NCBI GenBank assembly: GCA_036971475.1
Contig: JBAIZL010000002.1
Location: forward strand, 352,531,582-352,595,581
Direction: 5' to 3'
DNA: 64,000 nucleotides
Origin: Prosapia bicincta
Lineage: Eukaryota > Arthropoda > Insecta > Hemiptera > Cercopidae
Under the pieces are notes generated by a model. That model searched no databases. It saw nothing but the letters and a program-made list of their open reading frames with translations, and was not told the origin of the DNA. The position numbers and the translations under genes were made by a program. Shown here in pieces: positions 24,488 to 38,253 of the stretch (position 1 is its first letter; each line of letters begins with the position of its first letter).

Positions 24488-25050
24488 ATGGATCAAAAAA
24501 ATTCAAGAGAACAATGGCGGGCACAAGTTAGTGCACGATGGCGGGCTTGTAGTATCAACCCTCAAGCTCAACAGCAGCAAGCGAGTAGGCCAGGTGAAGC
24601 CCCTTGAACAGTTGGATTACCACACACTGCTGGGTTACAAGCCACTTCTGGGTAACCACCTGGTGCTAGTATACCTCACCCTCCACCAGGTTTTCAAAGA
24701 CCTGAAGCTTCGCATGCTCCGGTTTCAGTAGGAAGAGCATCTCACAGATGTGGTCCTGGCCCAGGTGTTAATGCAGCGCAAATTACTTCTAAATTAGGAA
24801 GAATGAAATTAGAAAGTGGAGGTGGAAATGGAAATGGTAACGGAAATGCCTCCCAGCAGTTGGGGAGAGGACGTCTTCGTGGTAGACGGCAAATAAATAC
24901 TGAAAATCTTATTAAAACCAGACCTGCGTCACTATATAATAAGAATGGAAACTCTGGTACTGCTGTAACTTTTAAAAGCAATCGTTTTTCGCCTACTTAC
25001 AAAAACGGATTGCTGTTTATATCAGTACAAAGTAGATTTCGCCCCTGAAG
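23200..25050 (+). repeat. Duplicated block, partner at ~43,085-44,935
   Basis: Monomers 16-17 and 29-30 share ENIIKT, AGCATATAGAC, GACTTTAATG and GGAAATGCCTCCC at a constant offset of 19,885 bp (13 monomers). Boundaries are approximate. Confidence 0.75.
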
Positions 25051-26016
25051 AAGACACCTTGGAGATTAAACGAAGCATAATTCGTCCACATATGAATGTT
25101 CTAGATCAATATATATTTTAAGGTACAGTACTGTACAACAGCAACCGCCTAGCTCCAGATCCACTGGAGTTGTTTTCAGCCAGAGCTACAGATGATCAAA
25201 ATATTCGTATAACTCTCAAACTTGTAGGAGATTTGGTATTTGGTGACTACCACTACCTGCGGTTTAACGGTATGATATCTCGAAAATGCCTGAGATACTT
25301 AAAACTTTAGCTTGTTGGCAGAGATTTTTATGATGCTCGAAATAAGGTTGATCATGCTGATCTTGGCCATGAAATTTGGCCGTAGTATGTAACTTCAATA
25401 AGGCAATACGACCAAAACATCCTGATGTGTGCAGAAGTGACTTTAAGGTGATGAGAAAGGACACTGTACTTGAAGTGTACAATGACATACTGCAGAGCAT
25501 CCAGACAATTTTAGGATGTCTTCACTAAAGCTATCGTTTAAACTACTGTGCTTATAGGTTATAATACCAGGACATACAGAATTGACGATATTGACTTTAA
25601 GCCAACCCCATTGAATACTTTCAAAAGAGACACTCATGATATCACATATGTTGCATATTTTAGAGAAAAATATAATGCACAACTAAAATAAAAAGACTAG
25701 CCGTTGTTGGTTACCAAAACTAAACTGAGGGAAGTCTGAGATGGTCAAGGGGAATTCATTTATCTGGTTCCGGAACTTTGCCGGCTGACAGGCATTTCTG
25801 AATCTCTGAGAAATATTTTACTTTCATGAGGAACTTGGCTGTTAAGACTAGAGTTGGGCCAAAGGAGAGAGTAGAAAGTTGGAATAGTAATAACCAACTC
25901 ATTCACTTCATTCTTGCAGTTTCACTCAACAATGAGGAAAAATCCACTATCAGCTAGACAACGTTGGATTAGAATATCGGGAGAACGTGTGTAATCGCCA
26001 TTACAGTTATTTATCG
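24488..26016 (+). pseudogene. piwi: Monomer 17, piwi N-PAZ pseudogene fragment
   Basis: Its 5' half matches monomer 30 (GGAAATGCCTCCC, HKLVHDGG context). A private TAA at 25119-25121 (TTTTAAGG for TTTGATGG) breaks the N-domain piece. The variants TTTAACGGTATG and GGCCGTAGTATG are shared with monomer 20 only. Confidence 0.92.
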
Positions 26017-27345
26017 ATGGATCAAGAAAATTCAAGAGAACAATGGCGGGCACAACGAAGTGCACGATTGCGGGCTTGTAGTATCAAACCCTCAAGCTCA
26101 ACAGCAGCAAGCGAGTAGGCCAGATGAAGCCCCTTGAACAGCTGGATTACCACACACTGCTGGGTTACAAGCCACTTCTAGGTAACCACCTGGTGCTAGT
26201 GTACCTCACCCTCCACCAGGTTTTCAAAGACCTCAAGCTTCGCATGCTCCGGTTTCAGTAGGAAGAGCATCTCACAGAGGTGGTCCAGGCGCAGGTGTTA
26301 ATGCATCACAAATTACTTCTAAATTAGGAAGAATGAAATTAGAAAGTGGAGGTGGAAATGGATATGGGAACGGAAATGGTTCCCAGCAGTTGGGGAGAGG
26401 ACGTCTTCGTGGTAGACGGCAAATAAATACTGAAAATCTTATTAAAACCAGACCTGCGTCGCTATATAATAAGAAAGGAAACTCTGATACTGCTGTAACT
26501 TTTAAAAGCAAACGTTTTTCGCCTACTTACAAAAACGGATTGGTGTTTATATCAGTACATAATAGATTTCGCACCTGAAGAAGACACCTTGGAGATTAAA
26601 CGAAGCCTAATTCGTCCACATATGAATGTTCTAGATCAATATATATTTGATGGTACAGTACTGTACAACAGCAACCACCTAGCTCCAGATCCACTGGAGT
26701 TGTTTTCAGCCAGAGCTACAGATGATCAAAATATTCGTTTAACTCTCAAACTTGTAGGTGATTTGGTATTTGGTGACTACCACTACTTGCAGTTTTACAA
26801 TATGATATCCCGAAAATGCCTGAGATACTTAAAACTTTAGCTTGTTGGCAGAGATTTTTATGATGCTCGAAATAAGGTTGATCATGCTGATCTTGGCCTT
26901 GAAATTTGGCCGGGGTATGTAACTTCAATAAGGCAATACGACCAAAACATTCTGATGTGTGCAGAAGTGACATTTAAGGTGATGAGAAAGGACACTGTAC
27001 TTGAAGTCTACAATGAAATACTTCAGTGCATCTAGACAATTTTAGGATGTCTTCACTAAAGCTATCGTTTAAACTACTGTGCTTATAGATTATAATACCA
27101 GGACATACAGAATTGACGACATTGACTTTAAGCCAACCCCATTGAATACTTTCAAAAGAGACACTCAGAATAGCACATATGTTGCATATTTTAGAGAAAA
27201 ATATAATGCACAACTAAAACAAAAAGACTAGCCGTTAATGGTTACCAAAACTAAACTGAGGGAAGTCTTAGATGGTCAAGGGGAATTCTTTTATCTGATT
27301 CCGGAACTTTGCCGGCTGACAGGCATTTCGGAATCTCTGAGAAAT
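25700..27345 (+). repeat. Duplicated block, partner at ~31,816-33,455
   Basis: Monomers 18 and 22 with their leaders match at an offset of 6,116 bp (four monomers): CTCAACAATGAGG, AGACAACGTTGG, CACGATTGCGGG, GTACATAATAG and GGAATTCTTTTATC. The match ends where monomer 22 switches to the unshifted post-PAZ variant. Confidence 0.78.
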
Positions 27346-27547
27346 ATTTTACTTTCATGAGGAACTTGGCTGTTAAGACTAGAGTTGGACCAAAAAAGAG
27401 AGTAGAAAGTTGGAATAGTAATAACCATCTCATTCACTTCATTCTTGCAGTTACACTCACCAATGAGGACAAATTCACTATCAGCTAGACTACGTTGGAT
27501 AAGAATATCGGGAGAACGTGTGTAATCGCCATTACAGTTATTTATAG
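26017..27547 (+). pseudogene. piwi: Monomer 18, piwi N-PAZ pseudogene fragment
   Basis: Nearly the same as monomer 22 at an offset of 6,116 bp. Shared rare variants include CTCAACAATGAGG and AGACAACGTTGG in the leader, GTACATAATAG, and GGGGAATTCTTTTATC. Private: CTTCAGTGCATCTAGAC near 27,023, which adds a TAG. N-domain pieces 26333-26578 and 26589-26840. Confidence 0.92.
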
Positions 27548-29077
27548 ATGGATCAAGAAATTTCAAGAGAACAATGGCGGTCACAACGAAGTGCACGATG
27601 GCGGGCTTGTAGTATCAAACCCTCAAGCTCAACAGCAGCAAGTGAGTAGGCCAGATGAAGCCCCTTGAACAGCTGGATTACCACACACTGCTGGGTTACA
27701 AGCCACTTCTGGGTAACCACCTGGTGCTAGTGTACCTCACCCTCCACCAGGTTTTCAAAGACCTCAAGCTTCGCATGCTCCGGTTTCAGTAGGAAGAGCA
27801 TCTCACAGAGGTGGTCCAGGCGCAGGTGTTAATGCAGCACAAATTACTTCTAAATTAGGAAGAATGAAATTAGAAAGTGGAGGTGGAAATGGATATGGGA
27901 ACGGAAATGGTTCCCAGCAGTTGGGGAGAGGACGTCTTCGTGGTAGACGGCAAATAAATACTGAAAATCTTATTAAAACCAGACCTGCGTCGCTATATAA
28001 TAAGAAAGGAAACTCTGATACTGCTGTAACTTTTAAAAGCAAACGTTTTTCGCCTACTTACAAAATCGGATTGGTGTTTATATCAGTACAAAATAGATTT
28101 CGCACCTGAAGAAGACACCTTGGAGATTAAACGAAGCCTAATTCGTCCACATATGAATGTTCTAGATCAATATATATTTGATGGTACAGTACTGTACAAC
28201 AGCAACCGCCTAGCTCCAGATCCACTGGAGTTGCTTTCAGCCAGAGCTACAGATGATCAAAATATTCGTTTAACTCTCAAACTTGTAGGAGATTTGGTAT
28301 TTGGTGACTACCACTACTTGCAGTTTTACAATATGATATCCCGAAAATGCCTGAGATACTTAAAACTTTAGCTTGTTGGCAGAGATTTTTATGATGCTCG
28401 AAATAAGGTTGATCATGCTGATCTTGGCCTTGAAATTTGGCCGGGGTATGTAACTTCAATAAGGCAATACGACCAAAACATCCTGATGTGTGCAGAAGTG
28501 ACTTTAAGGTGATGAAAAAGGACACTGTACTTGAAGTCTACAATGACATACTGCAGAGCATCCAGACAATTTTAGGATGTCTTCACTAAAGCTATCGTTT
28601 AAACTACTGTGCTTATAGGTTATAATACCAGGACATACAGAATTGACGATATTGACTTTAAGCCAACCCCATTGAATACTTTCAAAAGAGACACTCAGGA
28701 TATCACATATGTTGCATAATTTAGAGAAAAATATAATGCACAACTAAAATAAAAAGACTAGCCGTTGTTGGTTACCAAAACTAAACTGAGGGAAGTCTGA
28801 GATGGTCAAGGGGAATTCATTTATCTGGTTCCGGAACTTTGCCGGCTGACAGGCATTTCTGAATCTCTGAGAAATATTTTACTTTCATGAGGAACTTGGC
28901 TGTTAAGACTAGAGTTGGGCCAAAGGAGAGAGTAGAAAGTTGGAATAGTAATAACCAACTCATTCACTTCATTCTTGCAGTTTCACTCACCAATGAGGAA
29001 AAATCCACTATCAGCTAGACTAGGTTGGATTAGAATATCGGGAGAACGTGTGCAATCGCCATTACAGTTATTTATCG
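27548..29077 (+). pseudogene. piwi: Monomer 19, piwi N-PAZ pseudogene fragment (TATAG leader)
   Basis: Leader type TATAG with ACAAATTCAC. It has the extra A in ATCAAACCC that shifts the N-terminal frame. It is closely related to monomer 41: both have CATAATTTAGAG in PAZ and GATGAAAAAGG after the N domain. Pieces 27864-28109 and 28120-28371. Confidence 0.92.
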
Positions 29078-30607
29078 ATGGATCAAGAAAATTCAAGAGA
29101 ACAATGGCGGGCACAACGAAGTGCACGATGGCGGGCTTCTAGTATCAAACCCTCAAGCTCAACAGCAGCAAGCGAGTAGGCCAGATGAAGCCCCTTGAAC
29201 AGCTGGATTACCACACACTGCTGGGTTACAAGCCACGTCTGGGTAACCACCTGGTGCTAGTGTACCTCACCCTCCACCAGGTTATCAAAGACCTCAAGCT
29301 TCGCATGCTCCGGTTTCAGTAGGAAGAGCATCTCACAGAGGTGGTCCAGGCGCAGGTGTTAATGCAGCACAAATTACTTCTAAATTAGGAAGAATGAAAT
29401 TAGAAAGTGGAGGTGGAAATGGATATGGGAACGGAAATGGTTCCCAGCAGTTGGGGAGAGGACGTCTTCGTGGTAGACGGCAAATAAATACTGAAAATCT
29501 TATTAAAACCAGACCTGCGTCGCTATATAATAAGAAAGGAAACTCTGATACTGCTGTAACTTTTAAAAGCAAACGTTTTTCGCCTACTTACAAAATCGGA
29601 TTGGTGTTTATATCAGTACAAAATAGATTTCGCACCTGAAGAAGACACCTTGGAGATTAAACGAAGCCTAATTCGTCCACATATGAATGTTCTAGATTAA
29701 TATATATTTGATGGTACAGTACTGTACAACAGCAACCGCCTAGCTCCAGATCCACTGGAGTTGTTTTCAGCCAGAGCTACAGATGATCAAAATATTCGTA
29801 TAACTCTCAAACTTGTAGGAGATTTGGTATTTGGTGACTACCACTACCTGCGGTTTAACGGTATGATATCTCGAAAATGCCTGAGATACTTAAAACTTTA
29901 GCTTGTTGGCAGAGATTTTTATGATGCTCGAAATAAGGTTGATCATGCTGATCTTGGCCATGAAATTTGGCCGTAGTATGTAACTTCAATAAGGCAATAC
30001 GACCAAAACATCCTGATGTGTGGAGAAGTGACTTTAAGGTGATGAGAAAGGACACTGTACTTGAAGTCTACAATGACATACTGCAGAGCATCCAGACAAT
30101 TTTAGGATGTCTTCACTAAAGCTATCGTTTAAACTACTGTGCTTATAGGTTATAATACCAGGACATACAGAATTGACGACATTGACTTTAAGCCAACCCC
30201 ATTGAATACTTTCAAAAGAGACACTCAGAATAGCACATATGTTGCATATTTTAGAGAAAAATATAATGCACAACTAAAACAAAAAGACTAGCCGTTAATG
30301 GTTACCAAAACTAAACTGAGGGAAGTCTTAGATGGTCAAGGGGAATTCATTTATCTGATTCCGGAACTTTGCCGGCTGACAGGCATTTCTGAATCTCTGA
30401 GAAATATTTTACTTTCATGAGGAACTTGGCTGTTAAGACTAGAGTTGGACCAAAAAAGAGAGTAGAAAGTTGGAATAGTAATAACCAACTCATTCACTTC
30501 ATTCTTGCAGTTACACTCACCAATGAGGAAAAATTCACTATCAGCTAGACTACGTTGGATAAGAATATCGGGAGAACGTGTGTAATCGCCATTACAGTTA
30601 TTTATAG
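29078..30607 (+). pseudogene. piwi: Monomer 20, mosaic piwi N-PAZ pseudogene fragment
   Basis: The 5' part is like monomer 19 (ACAAAATCGG). The middle is like monomer 17 (TTTAACGGTATG, GGCCGTAGTATG). The end is like monomer 18 (CACTCAGAATAGC). A private TAA at 29698-29700 (CTAGATTAA) breaks the N-domain piece. Confidence 0.92.
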
Positions 30608-32132
30608 ATGGATCAAGAAATTTCAAGAGAACAATGGCGGGCACAAGGAAGTGCACGATGGCGGGCTTGTAGTATCAACCCTCAAGCTCAACAGCAGCAT
30701 GCGAGTAGGCCAGATGAAGCCCCTTGAACAGCTGGATTACCACACACTGCTGGTTTACAAGCCACTTCTGTTTAACCACCTGGTGCTAGTGTACCTCACC
30801 CTCAACCAGGTTTTCAAAGACCTCAAGTTTCGCATGCTCCGGGTTCAGTAGGAAGAGCATCTCACAGAGGTGGTCCTGGCCCAGGTGTTAATGCAGCGCA
30901 AATTACTTCTAAATTAGGAAGAATGAAATTAGAAAGTGGAGGTGGAAATGGAAATGGTAACGGAAATGGCTCCCAGCAGTTTGGGAGAGGACGTCTTCGT
31001 GGTAGACGGCAAATAAATACTGAAAATCTTATTAAAACCAGACATGCGTCACTATATAATAAGAAAGAGAACTCTGGTACTGCTGTAACTTTTAAAAGCA
31101 AACGTTTTTCGTCTACTTACAAAAACGGATTGCTGTTTATATCAGTACAAAGTAGATTTCGCCCCTGAAGAAGACACCTTGGAGATTAAACGAAGCCTAA
31201 TTCGTCCACATATGAATGTTCTAGATCAATATATATTTGATGGTACAATACTGTACAACAGCAACCGCCTAGCTCCAGATCCACTGGAGATGTTTTCAGC
31301 CAGAGCTACAGATGATCAAAATATTCGTATAACTCTCAAACTTGTAGGAGATTTGGTATTTGGATTAGCTACCTGCGGTTTTACAATATGATATCCCGAA
31401 AATGCCTGAGATACTTAAAACTTTAGCTTGTTGGCAGAGATTTTTATGATGCTCGAAATAAGGTTGATCATGCTGATCTTGGCCATGAAATTTGGCCGGG
31501 GTATGTAACCTCAATAAGGCAATACGACCTAAACATCCTGATGTGTGCAGAAGTGACTTTAAGGTGATGAGAAAGGACACTGTACTTGAAGTCTACAATG
31601 ACATACTGCAGAGCATTCAGACAATTTTAGGATGTCTTCACTAAAGCTATCGTTTAAACTACTGTGCTTATAGGTTATAATACCAGGACATACAGAATTG
31701 ACGATATTGACTTTAAGCCAACCCCATTGAATACTTTCAAAAGAGACACTCAGGATAGCACATATGTTGCATATTTCAGAGAGAAATATAATGCACAACT
31801 AAAACAAAAAGACTAGCCGTTGTTGGTTACCAAAACTAAACTGAGGGAAGTCTGAGATGGTCGAGGGGAATTCATTTATCTGGTTCCGGAACTTTGCCGG
31901 CTGACAGGCATTTCTGAATCTCTGAGAAATATTTTACTTTCATGAGGAACTTGGCTGTTAAGACTAGAGTTGGGCCAAAGGAGAGAGTAGAAAGTTGGAA
32001 TAGTAATAACCAACTCATTCACTTCATTCTTGCAGTTTCACTCAACAATGAGGAAAAATCCACTATCAGCTAGACAACGTTGGATTAGAATATCGGGAGA
32101 ACGTGTGTAATCGCCATTACAGTTATTTATCG
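30608..32132 (+). pseudogene. piwi: Monomer 21, piwi N-PAZ pseudogene fragment with N-domain indel
   Basis: TATAG leader. A private indel near 31,360 turns TTTGGTGACTACCACTACC into TTTGGATTAGCTACC (net loss of 4 bp), so the N-domain frame ends early (31179-31391). The copy is 1,525 bp long. Confidence 0.92.
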
Positions 32133-33664
32133 ATGGATCAAGAAAATTCAAGAGAACAATGGCGGGCACAACGAAGTGCACGATTGCGGGCTTGTAGTAT
32201 CAAACCCTCAAGCTCAACAGCAGCAAGCGAGTAGGCCAGATGAAGCCCCTTGAACAGCTGGATTACCACACACTGCTGGGTTACAAGCCACTTCTAGGTA
32301 ACCACCTGGTGCTAGTGTACCTCACCCTCCACCAGGTTTTCAAAGACCTCAAGCTTCGCATGCTCCGGTTTCAGTAGGAAGAGCATCTCACAGAGGTGGT
32401 CCAGGCGCAGGTGTTAATGCATCACAAATTACTTCTAAATTAGGAAGAATGAAATTAGAAAGTGGAGGTGGAAATGGATATGGGAACGGAAATGGTTCCC
32501 AGCAGTTGGGGAGAGGACGTCTTCGTGGTAGACGGCAAATAAATACTGAAAATCTTATTAAAACCAGACCTGCGTCGCTATATAATAAGAAAGGAAACTC
32601 TGATACTGCTGTAACTTTTAAAAGCAAACGTTTTTCGCCTACTTACAAAAACGGATTGGTGTTTATATCAGTACATAATAGATTTCGCACCTGAAGAAGA
32701 CACCTTGGAGATTAAACGAAGCCTAATTCGTCCACATATGAATGTTCTAGATCAATATATATTTGATGGTACAGTACTGTACAACAGCAACCACCTAGCT
32801 CCAGATCCACTGGAGTTGTTTTCAGCCAGAGCTACAGATGATCAAAATATTCGTTTAACTCTCAAACTTGTAGGAGATTTGGTATTTGGTGACTACCACT
32901 ACTTGCAGTTTTACAATATGATATCCCGAAAATGCCTGAGATACTTAAAACTTTAGCTTGTTGGCAGAGATTTTTATGATGCTCGAAATAAGGTTGATCA
33001 TGCTGATCTTGGCCTTGAAATTTGGCCGGGGTATGTAACTTCAATAAGGCAATACGACCAAAACATTCTGATGTGTGCAGAAGTGACATTTAAGGTGATG
33101 AGAAAGGACACTGTACTTGAAGTCTACAATGAAATACTTCAGAGCATCCAGACAATTTTAGGATGTCTTCACTAAAGCTATCGTTTAAACTACTGTGCTT
33201 ATAGATTATAATACCAGGACATACAGAATTGACGACATTGACTTTAAGCCAACCCCATTGAATACGTTCAAAAGAGACACTCAGAATAGCACATATGTTG
33301 CATATTTTAGAGAAAAATATAATGCACAACTAAAACAAAAAGACTAGCCGTTAATGGTTACCAAAACTAAACTGAGGGAAGTCTTAGATGGTCAAGGGGA
33401 ATTCTTTTATCTGATTCCGTAACTTTGCCGGCTGACAGGCATTTCGGAATCTCAGAGAAATAATTTTACTTTAATGAGGAACATGGCTGTTAGGACAAGA
33501 GTTGGGCCAAAGGAGAGAGTAGAAAGTTGGAAGAGTAATAACCAACTCATTCACTTCATTCTTGCAGTTTCACTCAAAAATGAGGAAAAATTCACTATCT
33601 GCTAGACTACGTTGGATTAGAATATCGGTAGAACGTGTGTAATCGCCATTACAGTTATTTATCG
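32133..33664 (+). pseudogene. piwi: Monomer 22, piwi fragment keeping the post-PAZ frame
   Basis: Twin of monomer 18 up to about 33,450. It then switches to a variant (TCTCAGAGAAATAATTTTAC) without the frameshift found elsewhere. Here PAZ continues in one frame as RNNFTLMRNMAVRTRVGPKE. The switch point is a clear breakpoint between two monomer lineages. Confidence 0.92.
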
Positions 33665-35194
33665 ATGGATCACGAAAATTCAAGAGAACAATGGCGGGCA
33701 CAAGGAAGTGCACGATGGCGGGCTTGTAGTATCAACCCTCAAGCTCAACAGCAGCATGCGAGTAGGCCAGATGAAGCCCCTTGAACAGCTGGATTACCAC
33801 ACACTGCTGGGTTACAAGCCACTTCTGGGTAACCACCTGGTGCTAGTGTACCTCACCCTCCACCAGGTTTTCAAAGACCTCAAGCTTCGCATGCTCCGGT
33901 TTCAGTAGGAAGAGCATCTCACAGATGTGGTCCTGGCCCAGGTGTTAATGCAGCGCAAATTACTTCTAATTTAGGAAGAATGACATTAGAAGGTGGAGGT
34001 GGAAATGGAAGTGGGAACGGAAATGGTTCCCAGCAGTTAGGGAGAGGACGTCTTCGTGCTAGACGGCAAATAAATACTGAAAATCTTATTAAAACCAGAC
34101 CTGCGTCACTATATAATAAGAAAGAGAACTCTGGTACTGCTGTAACTTTTAAAAGCAAACGTTTATCGTCTACTTACAAAAACGGATTGCTGTTTATATC
34201 AGTACAAAGTAGATTTCGCCCCTGAAGAAGACACCTTGGAGATTAAACGAAGCCTAATTCGTCCACATATGAATGTTCTAGATCAATATATATTTGATGG
34301 TACAATACTGTACAACAGCAACCGCCTAGCTCCAGATCCACTGGAGTTGTTTTCAGCCAGAGCTACAGATGATCAAAATATTCGTATAACTCTCAAACTT
34401 GTAGGAGATTTGGTATTTGGTGACTACCACTACCTGCGGTTTTACAATATGATATCCCGAAAATGCCTGAGATACTTAAAACTTTAGCTTCTTGGCAGAG
34501 ATTTTTATGATGCTCGAAATAAGGTTGATCATGCTGATCTTGGCCATGAAATTTGGCCGGGGTATGAAACTTCAATAAGGCAATACGACCAAAACATTCT
34601 GATGTGTGCAGAAGTGACATTTAAGGTGATGAGAAAGGACACTGTACTTGAAGTCTACAATGACATACTGCAGAGCATCCAGACAATTTTAGGATGTCTT
34701 CACTAAAGCTATCGTTTAAACTACTGTGCCTATAGGTTATAATACCAGGACATACAGAATTGACGATATTGACTTTAAGCCAACCCCATTGAATACTTTC
34801 AAAAGAGACACTCAGGATATCACATATGTTTCATATTTTAGAGAGAAATATAATGCACAACTAAAACAAAAAGACTAGCCGTTGTTGGTTACCAAAACTA
34901 AACTGAGGGAAGTCTGAGATGGTCAAGGGGAATTCATTTATCTGGTTCCGGAACTTTGCCGGCTGACAGGCATTTCTGAATCTCTGAGAAATATTTTACT
35001 TTCATGAGGAACTTGGTTGTTAAGACTAGAGTTGGGCCAAAGGAGAGAGTAGAAAGTTGGAATAGTAATAACCAACTCATTCACTTCATTCTTGCAGTTT
35101 CACTCAACAATGAGGAAAAATCCACTATCAGCTAGACTACGTTGGATTAGAATATCGGGAGAACGTGTGTAATCGCCATTACAGTTATTTATAA
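33665..35194 (+). pseudogene. piwi: Monomer 23, piwi N-PAZ pseudogene fragment
   Basis: Starts ATGGATCACGAAAATTC, a variant shared only with monomers 34 and 35. The Asn/Gly run has NGSGNG, shared with monomer 35 at an offset of 18,360 bp. Private GCTTCTTGGCAG near 34,487. Pieces 33980-34225 and 34236-34487. Confidence 0.92.
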
Positions 35195-36724
35195 ATGGAT
35201 CAAGAAAATTCAAGAGAACAATGGCGGGCACAAGGAAGTGCACGATGGCGGGCTTGTAGTATCAACCCTCAAGCTCAACAGCAGCAAGCGAGTAGGCCAC
35301 ACGATGCCCCTTGAACAGCTGGATTACCACACACTGCTGGTTTACAAGCCACTTCTGTTTAACCACCTGGTGCTAGTGTACCTCACCCTCCACCAGGTTT
35401 TCAAAGACCTCAAGCTTCGCATGCTCCGGTTTCAGTAGGAAGAGCATCTCACAGAGGTGGTCCAGGCGCAGGTGTTAATGCAGCACAAATTACTTCTAAA
35501 TTAGGAAGAATGAAATTAGAAAGTGGAGGTGGAAATGGATATGGGAACGGAAATGGTTCCCAGCAGTTGGGGAGAGGACGTCTTCGTGGTAGACGGCAAA
35601 TAAATACTGAAAATCTTATTAAAACCAGACTTGCGTCGCTATATAATAAGAAAGGAAACTCTGATACTGCTGTAACTTTTAAAAGCAAACGTTTATCGCC
35701 TACTTACAAAAACGGATTGGTGTTTATATCAGTACAAAATAGATTTCGCACCTGAAGAAGACACCTTGGAGATTAAACGAAGCCTAATTCGTCCACATAT
35801 GAATGTTCTAGATCAATATATATTTGATGGTACAGTACTGTACAACAGCAACCGCCTAGCTCCAGATCCACTGGAGTTGTTTCCAGCCAGAGCTACAGAT
35901 GATCAAAATATTCGTTTAACTCTCAAACTTGTAGGAGATTTGGTATTTGGTGACTACCACTACTTGCAGTTTTACAATATGATATCCCGAAAATGCCTGA
36001 GATACTTAAAACTTTAGCTTGTTGGCAGAGATTTTTATTATGCTCGAAATAAGGTTGATCATGCTGATCTTGGCCTTGAAATTTGGCCGGGGTATGTAAT
36101 TTCAATAAGGCAAAACGACCAAAACATCCTGATGTGTGCAGAAGTGACATTTAAAGTGATGAGAAAGGACACTGTACTTGAAGTCTACAATGACATAATG
36201 CAGAGCATCCAGACAATTTTAGGATGTCTTCACAAAAGCTATCGTTTAAACTACTGTGCTTATAGGTTATAATACCAGGACATACAGAATTGACGACATT
36301 GACTTTAAGCCAACCCCATTGAATACTTTCAAAAGAGACACTCAGGATATCACATATGTTCCATATTTTAGAGAAAAGTATAATGCACAACTAAAACAAA
36401 AAGACTAGCCGTTGTTAGTTACCAAAACTAAACTGAGGGAAGTATGAAATGGTCAAAGGGAATTCATTTATCTCTTTCCGGAACTTTGCCGGCTGACAGG
36501 CATTTCTGAATCTCTGAGAAATAATTTACTTTCATGAGGAACTTGGCTGTTAAGACTAGAGTTGGACCAAAAAAGAGAGTAGAAAGTTGGAATAGTAATA
36601 ACCAACTCATTCACTTCATTCTTGCAGTTTCACTCACCAATGAGGAAAAATTCACTATCAGCTAGACTACGTTGGATTAGAATATCGGGAGAACGTGTGT
36701 AATCGCGATTACAGTTATTTATCG
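35195..36724 (+). pseudogene. piwi: Monomer 24, piwi N-PAZ pseudogene fragment
   Basis: Leader ends TATAA before ATG, as in monomer 28. It has GGCCACACGATGCC in the N-terminal segment, like monomers 11, 16 and 28. Private LFPARATDD (TTTCCAGCC). Pieces 35510-35755 and 35766-36017. Confidence 0.92.
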
Positions 36725-38253
36725 ATGGATCAAGAAAATTCCAGAGAACAATGGCGGGCACAAGTTAGTGCACGATGGCGGGCTTGTAGTATCAACCCTC
36801 AAGCTCAACTGCAGCAAGTGAGTAGGCCCGATGAAGCCCCTTGAACAGCTGGATTACCACACACTGCTGGGTTACAAGCCACTTCTGGGTAACCACCTGG
36901 TGCTAGTGTACCTCACCCTCCACCAGGTTTTCAAAGACCTCAAGCTTCGCATGCTCCGGTTTCAGTAGGAAGAGCATCTCACAGAGGTGGTCCAGGCCCA
37001 GGTGTTAATGCAGCACAAATTACTTCTAAATTAGGAAGAATGAAATTAGAAAGTGGAGGTGGAAATGGATATGGGAACGGAAATGGTTCCCAGCAGTTAG
37101 GGAGAGGACGTCTTCGTTCTAGACGGCAAATAAATACTGAAAATCTTATTAAAACCAGACCTTCGTCACTATATAATAAGAAAGGAAACTCTGGTATTGC
37201 TGTAACTTTTAAAAGCAAACGTTTTTCGTCTACTTACAAAAACGGATTGCTGTTTATATCAGTACAAAGTAGATTTCGCCCCTGAAGAAGACACCTTGGA
37301 GACTAAACGAAGCCTAATTCGTCCAGATATGAATGGTCTAGATCAATATATATTTGATGGTACAATACTGTACAACAGCAACCGCCTAGCTCCAGATCCA
37401 CTGGAGTTGTTTTCAGCCAGAGCTACAGATGATCAAAATATTCGTATAACTCTCAAACTTGTAGGAGATTTGGTATTTGGTGACTACCACTACCTGCGGT
37501 TTTACAATATGATATCCCGAAAATGCCTGAGATACTTAAAACTTTAGCTTGTTGGCAGAGATTTTTATGATGCTCGAAATAAGGTCGATCATGCTGATCT
37601 TGGCCATGAAATTTATCCGGGGTATGTAACTTCAATAAGGCAATACGACCAAAACATCCTAATGTGTGCAGAAGTGACTTTAAGGTGATGAGAAAGGACA
37701 CTGTACTTGAAGTGTACAATGACATACTGCAGAGCATCCAGACAATTTTAGGATGTCTTCACTAAAGCTATCGTTTAAACTACTGTGCTTATAGGTTATA
37801 ATACCAGGACATACAGAATTGACGACATTGACTTTAATCCAACCCCATTGAATACTTTCAAAAGAGACACTCAGAATAGCACATATGTTGCATATTTTAG
37901 AGAAAAATATAATGCACAACTAAAACAAAAAGACTAGCCGTTAATGGTTACCAAAACTAAACTGAGGGAAGTCTTAGATGGTCAACGGGAATTCATTTAT
38001 CTGATTCCGGAACTTTGCCGGCTGACAGGCATTTCTGAATCTCTGAGAAATATTTTACTTTCATGAGGAACTTGGCTGTTAAGACTAGAGTTGGACCAAA
38101 AAAGAGAGTAGAAAGTTGGAATAGTAATAACCAACTCATTCACTTCATTCTTGCAGTTACACTCACCAATGAGGACAAATTCACTATCAGCTAGACTACG
38201 TTGGATAAGAATATCGGGAGAACGTGTGTAATCGCCATTACAGTTATTTATAG
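36725..38253 (+). pseudogene. piwi: Monomer 25, piwi N-PAZ pseudogene fragment
   Basis: TATCG leader with TCGCGATTAC. Private changes are CTCAACTGCAGC, CGTTCTAGACGG and CCAGATATGAATGG. The frame-shifting GTGACTTTAAGG lesion is present. Pieces 37040-37285 and 37296-37547. Confidence 0.92.

Noticed and set aside
30351..30656. Antisense reading frames of 79-101 codons recurring in most monomers
   Set aside because: They mirror the PAZ and linker coding strand exactly, appear or vanish with single variants, and show no family signature. They are shadows of the piwi sequence.
33708..33908. Plus-strand frame of 66-98 codons near each monomer start (HDGGLVVST...)
   Set aside because: It is the wrong frame of the N-terminal and proline-rich segments, opens at a GTG or across the leader, and differs from the frame that yields PIWI motifs.
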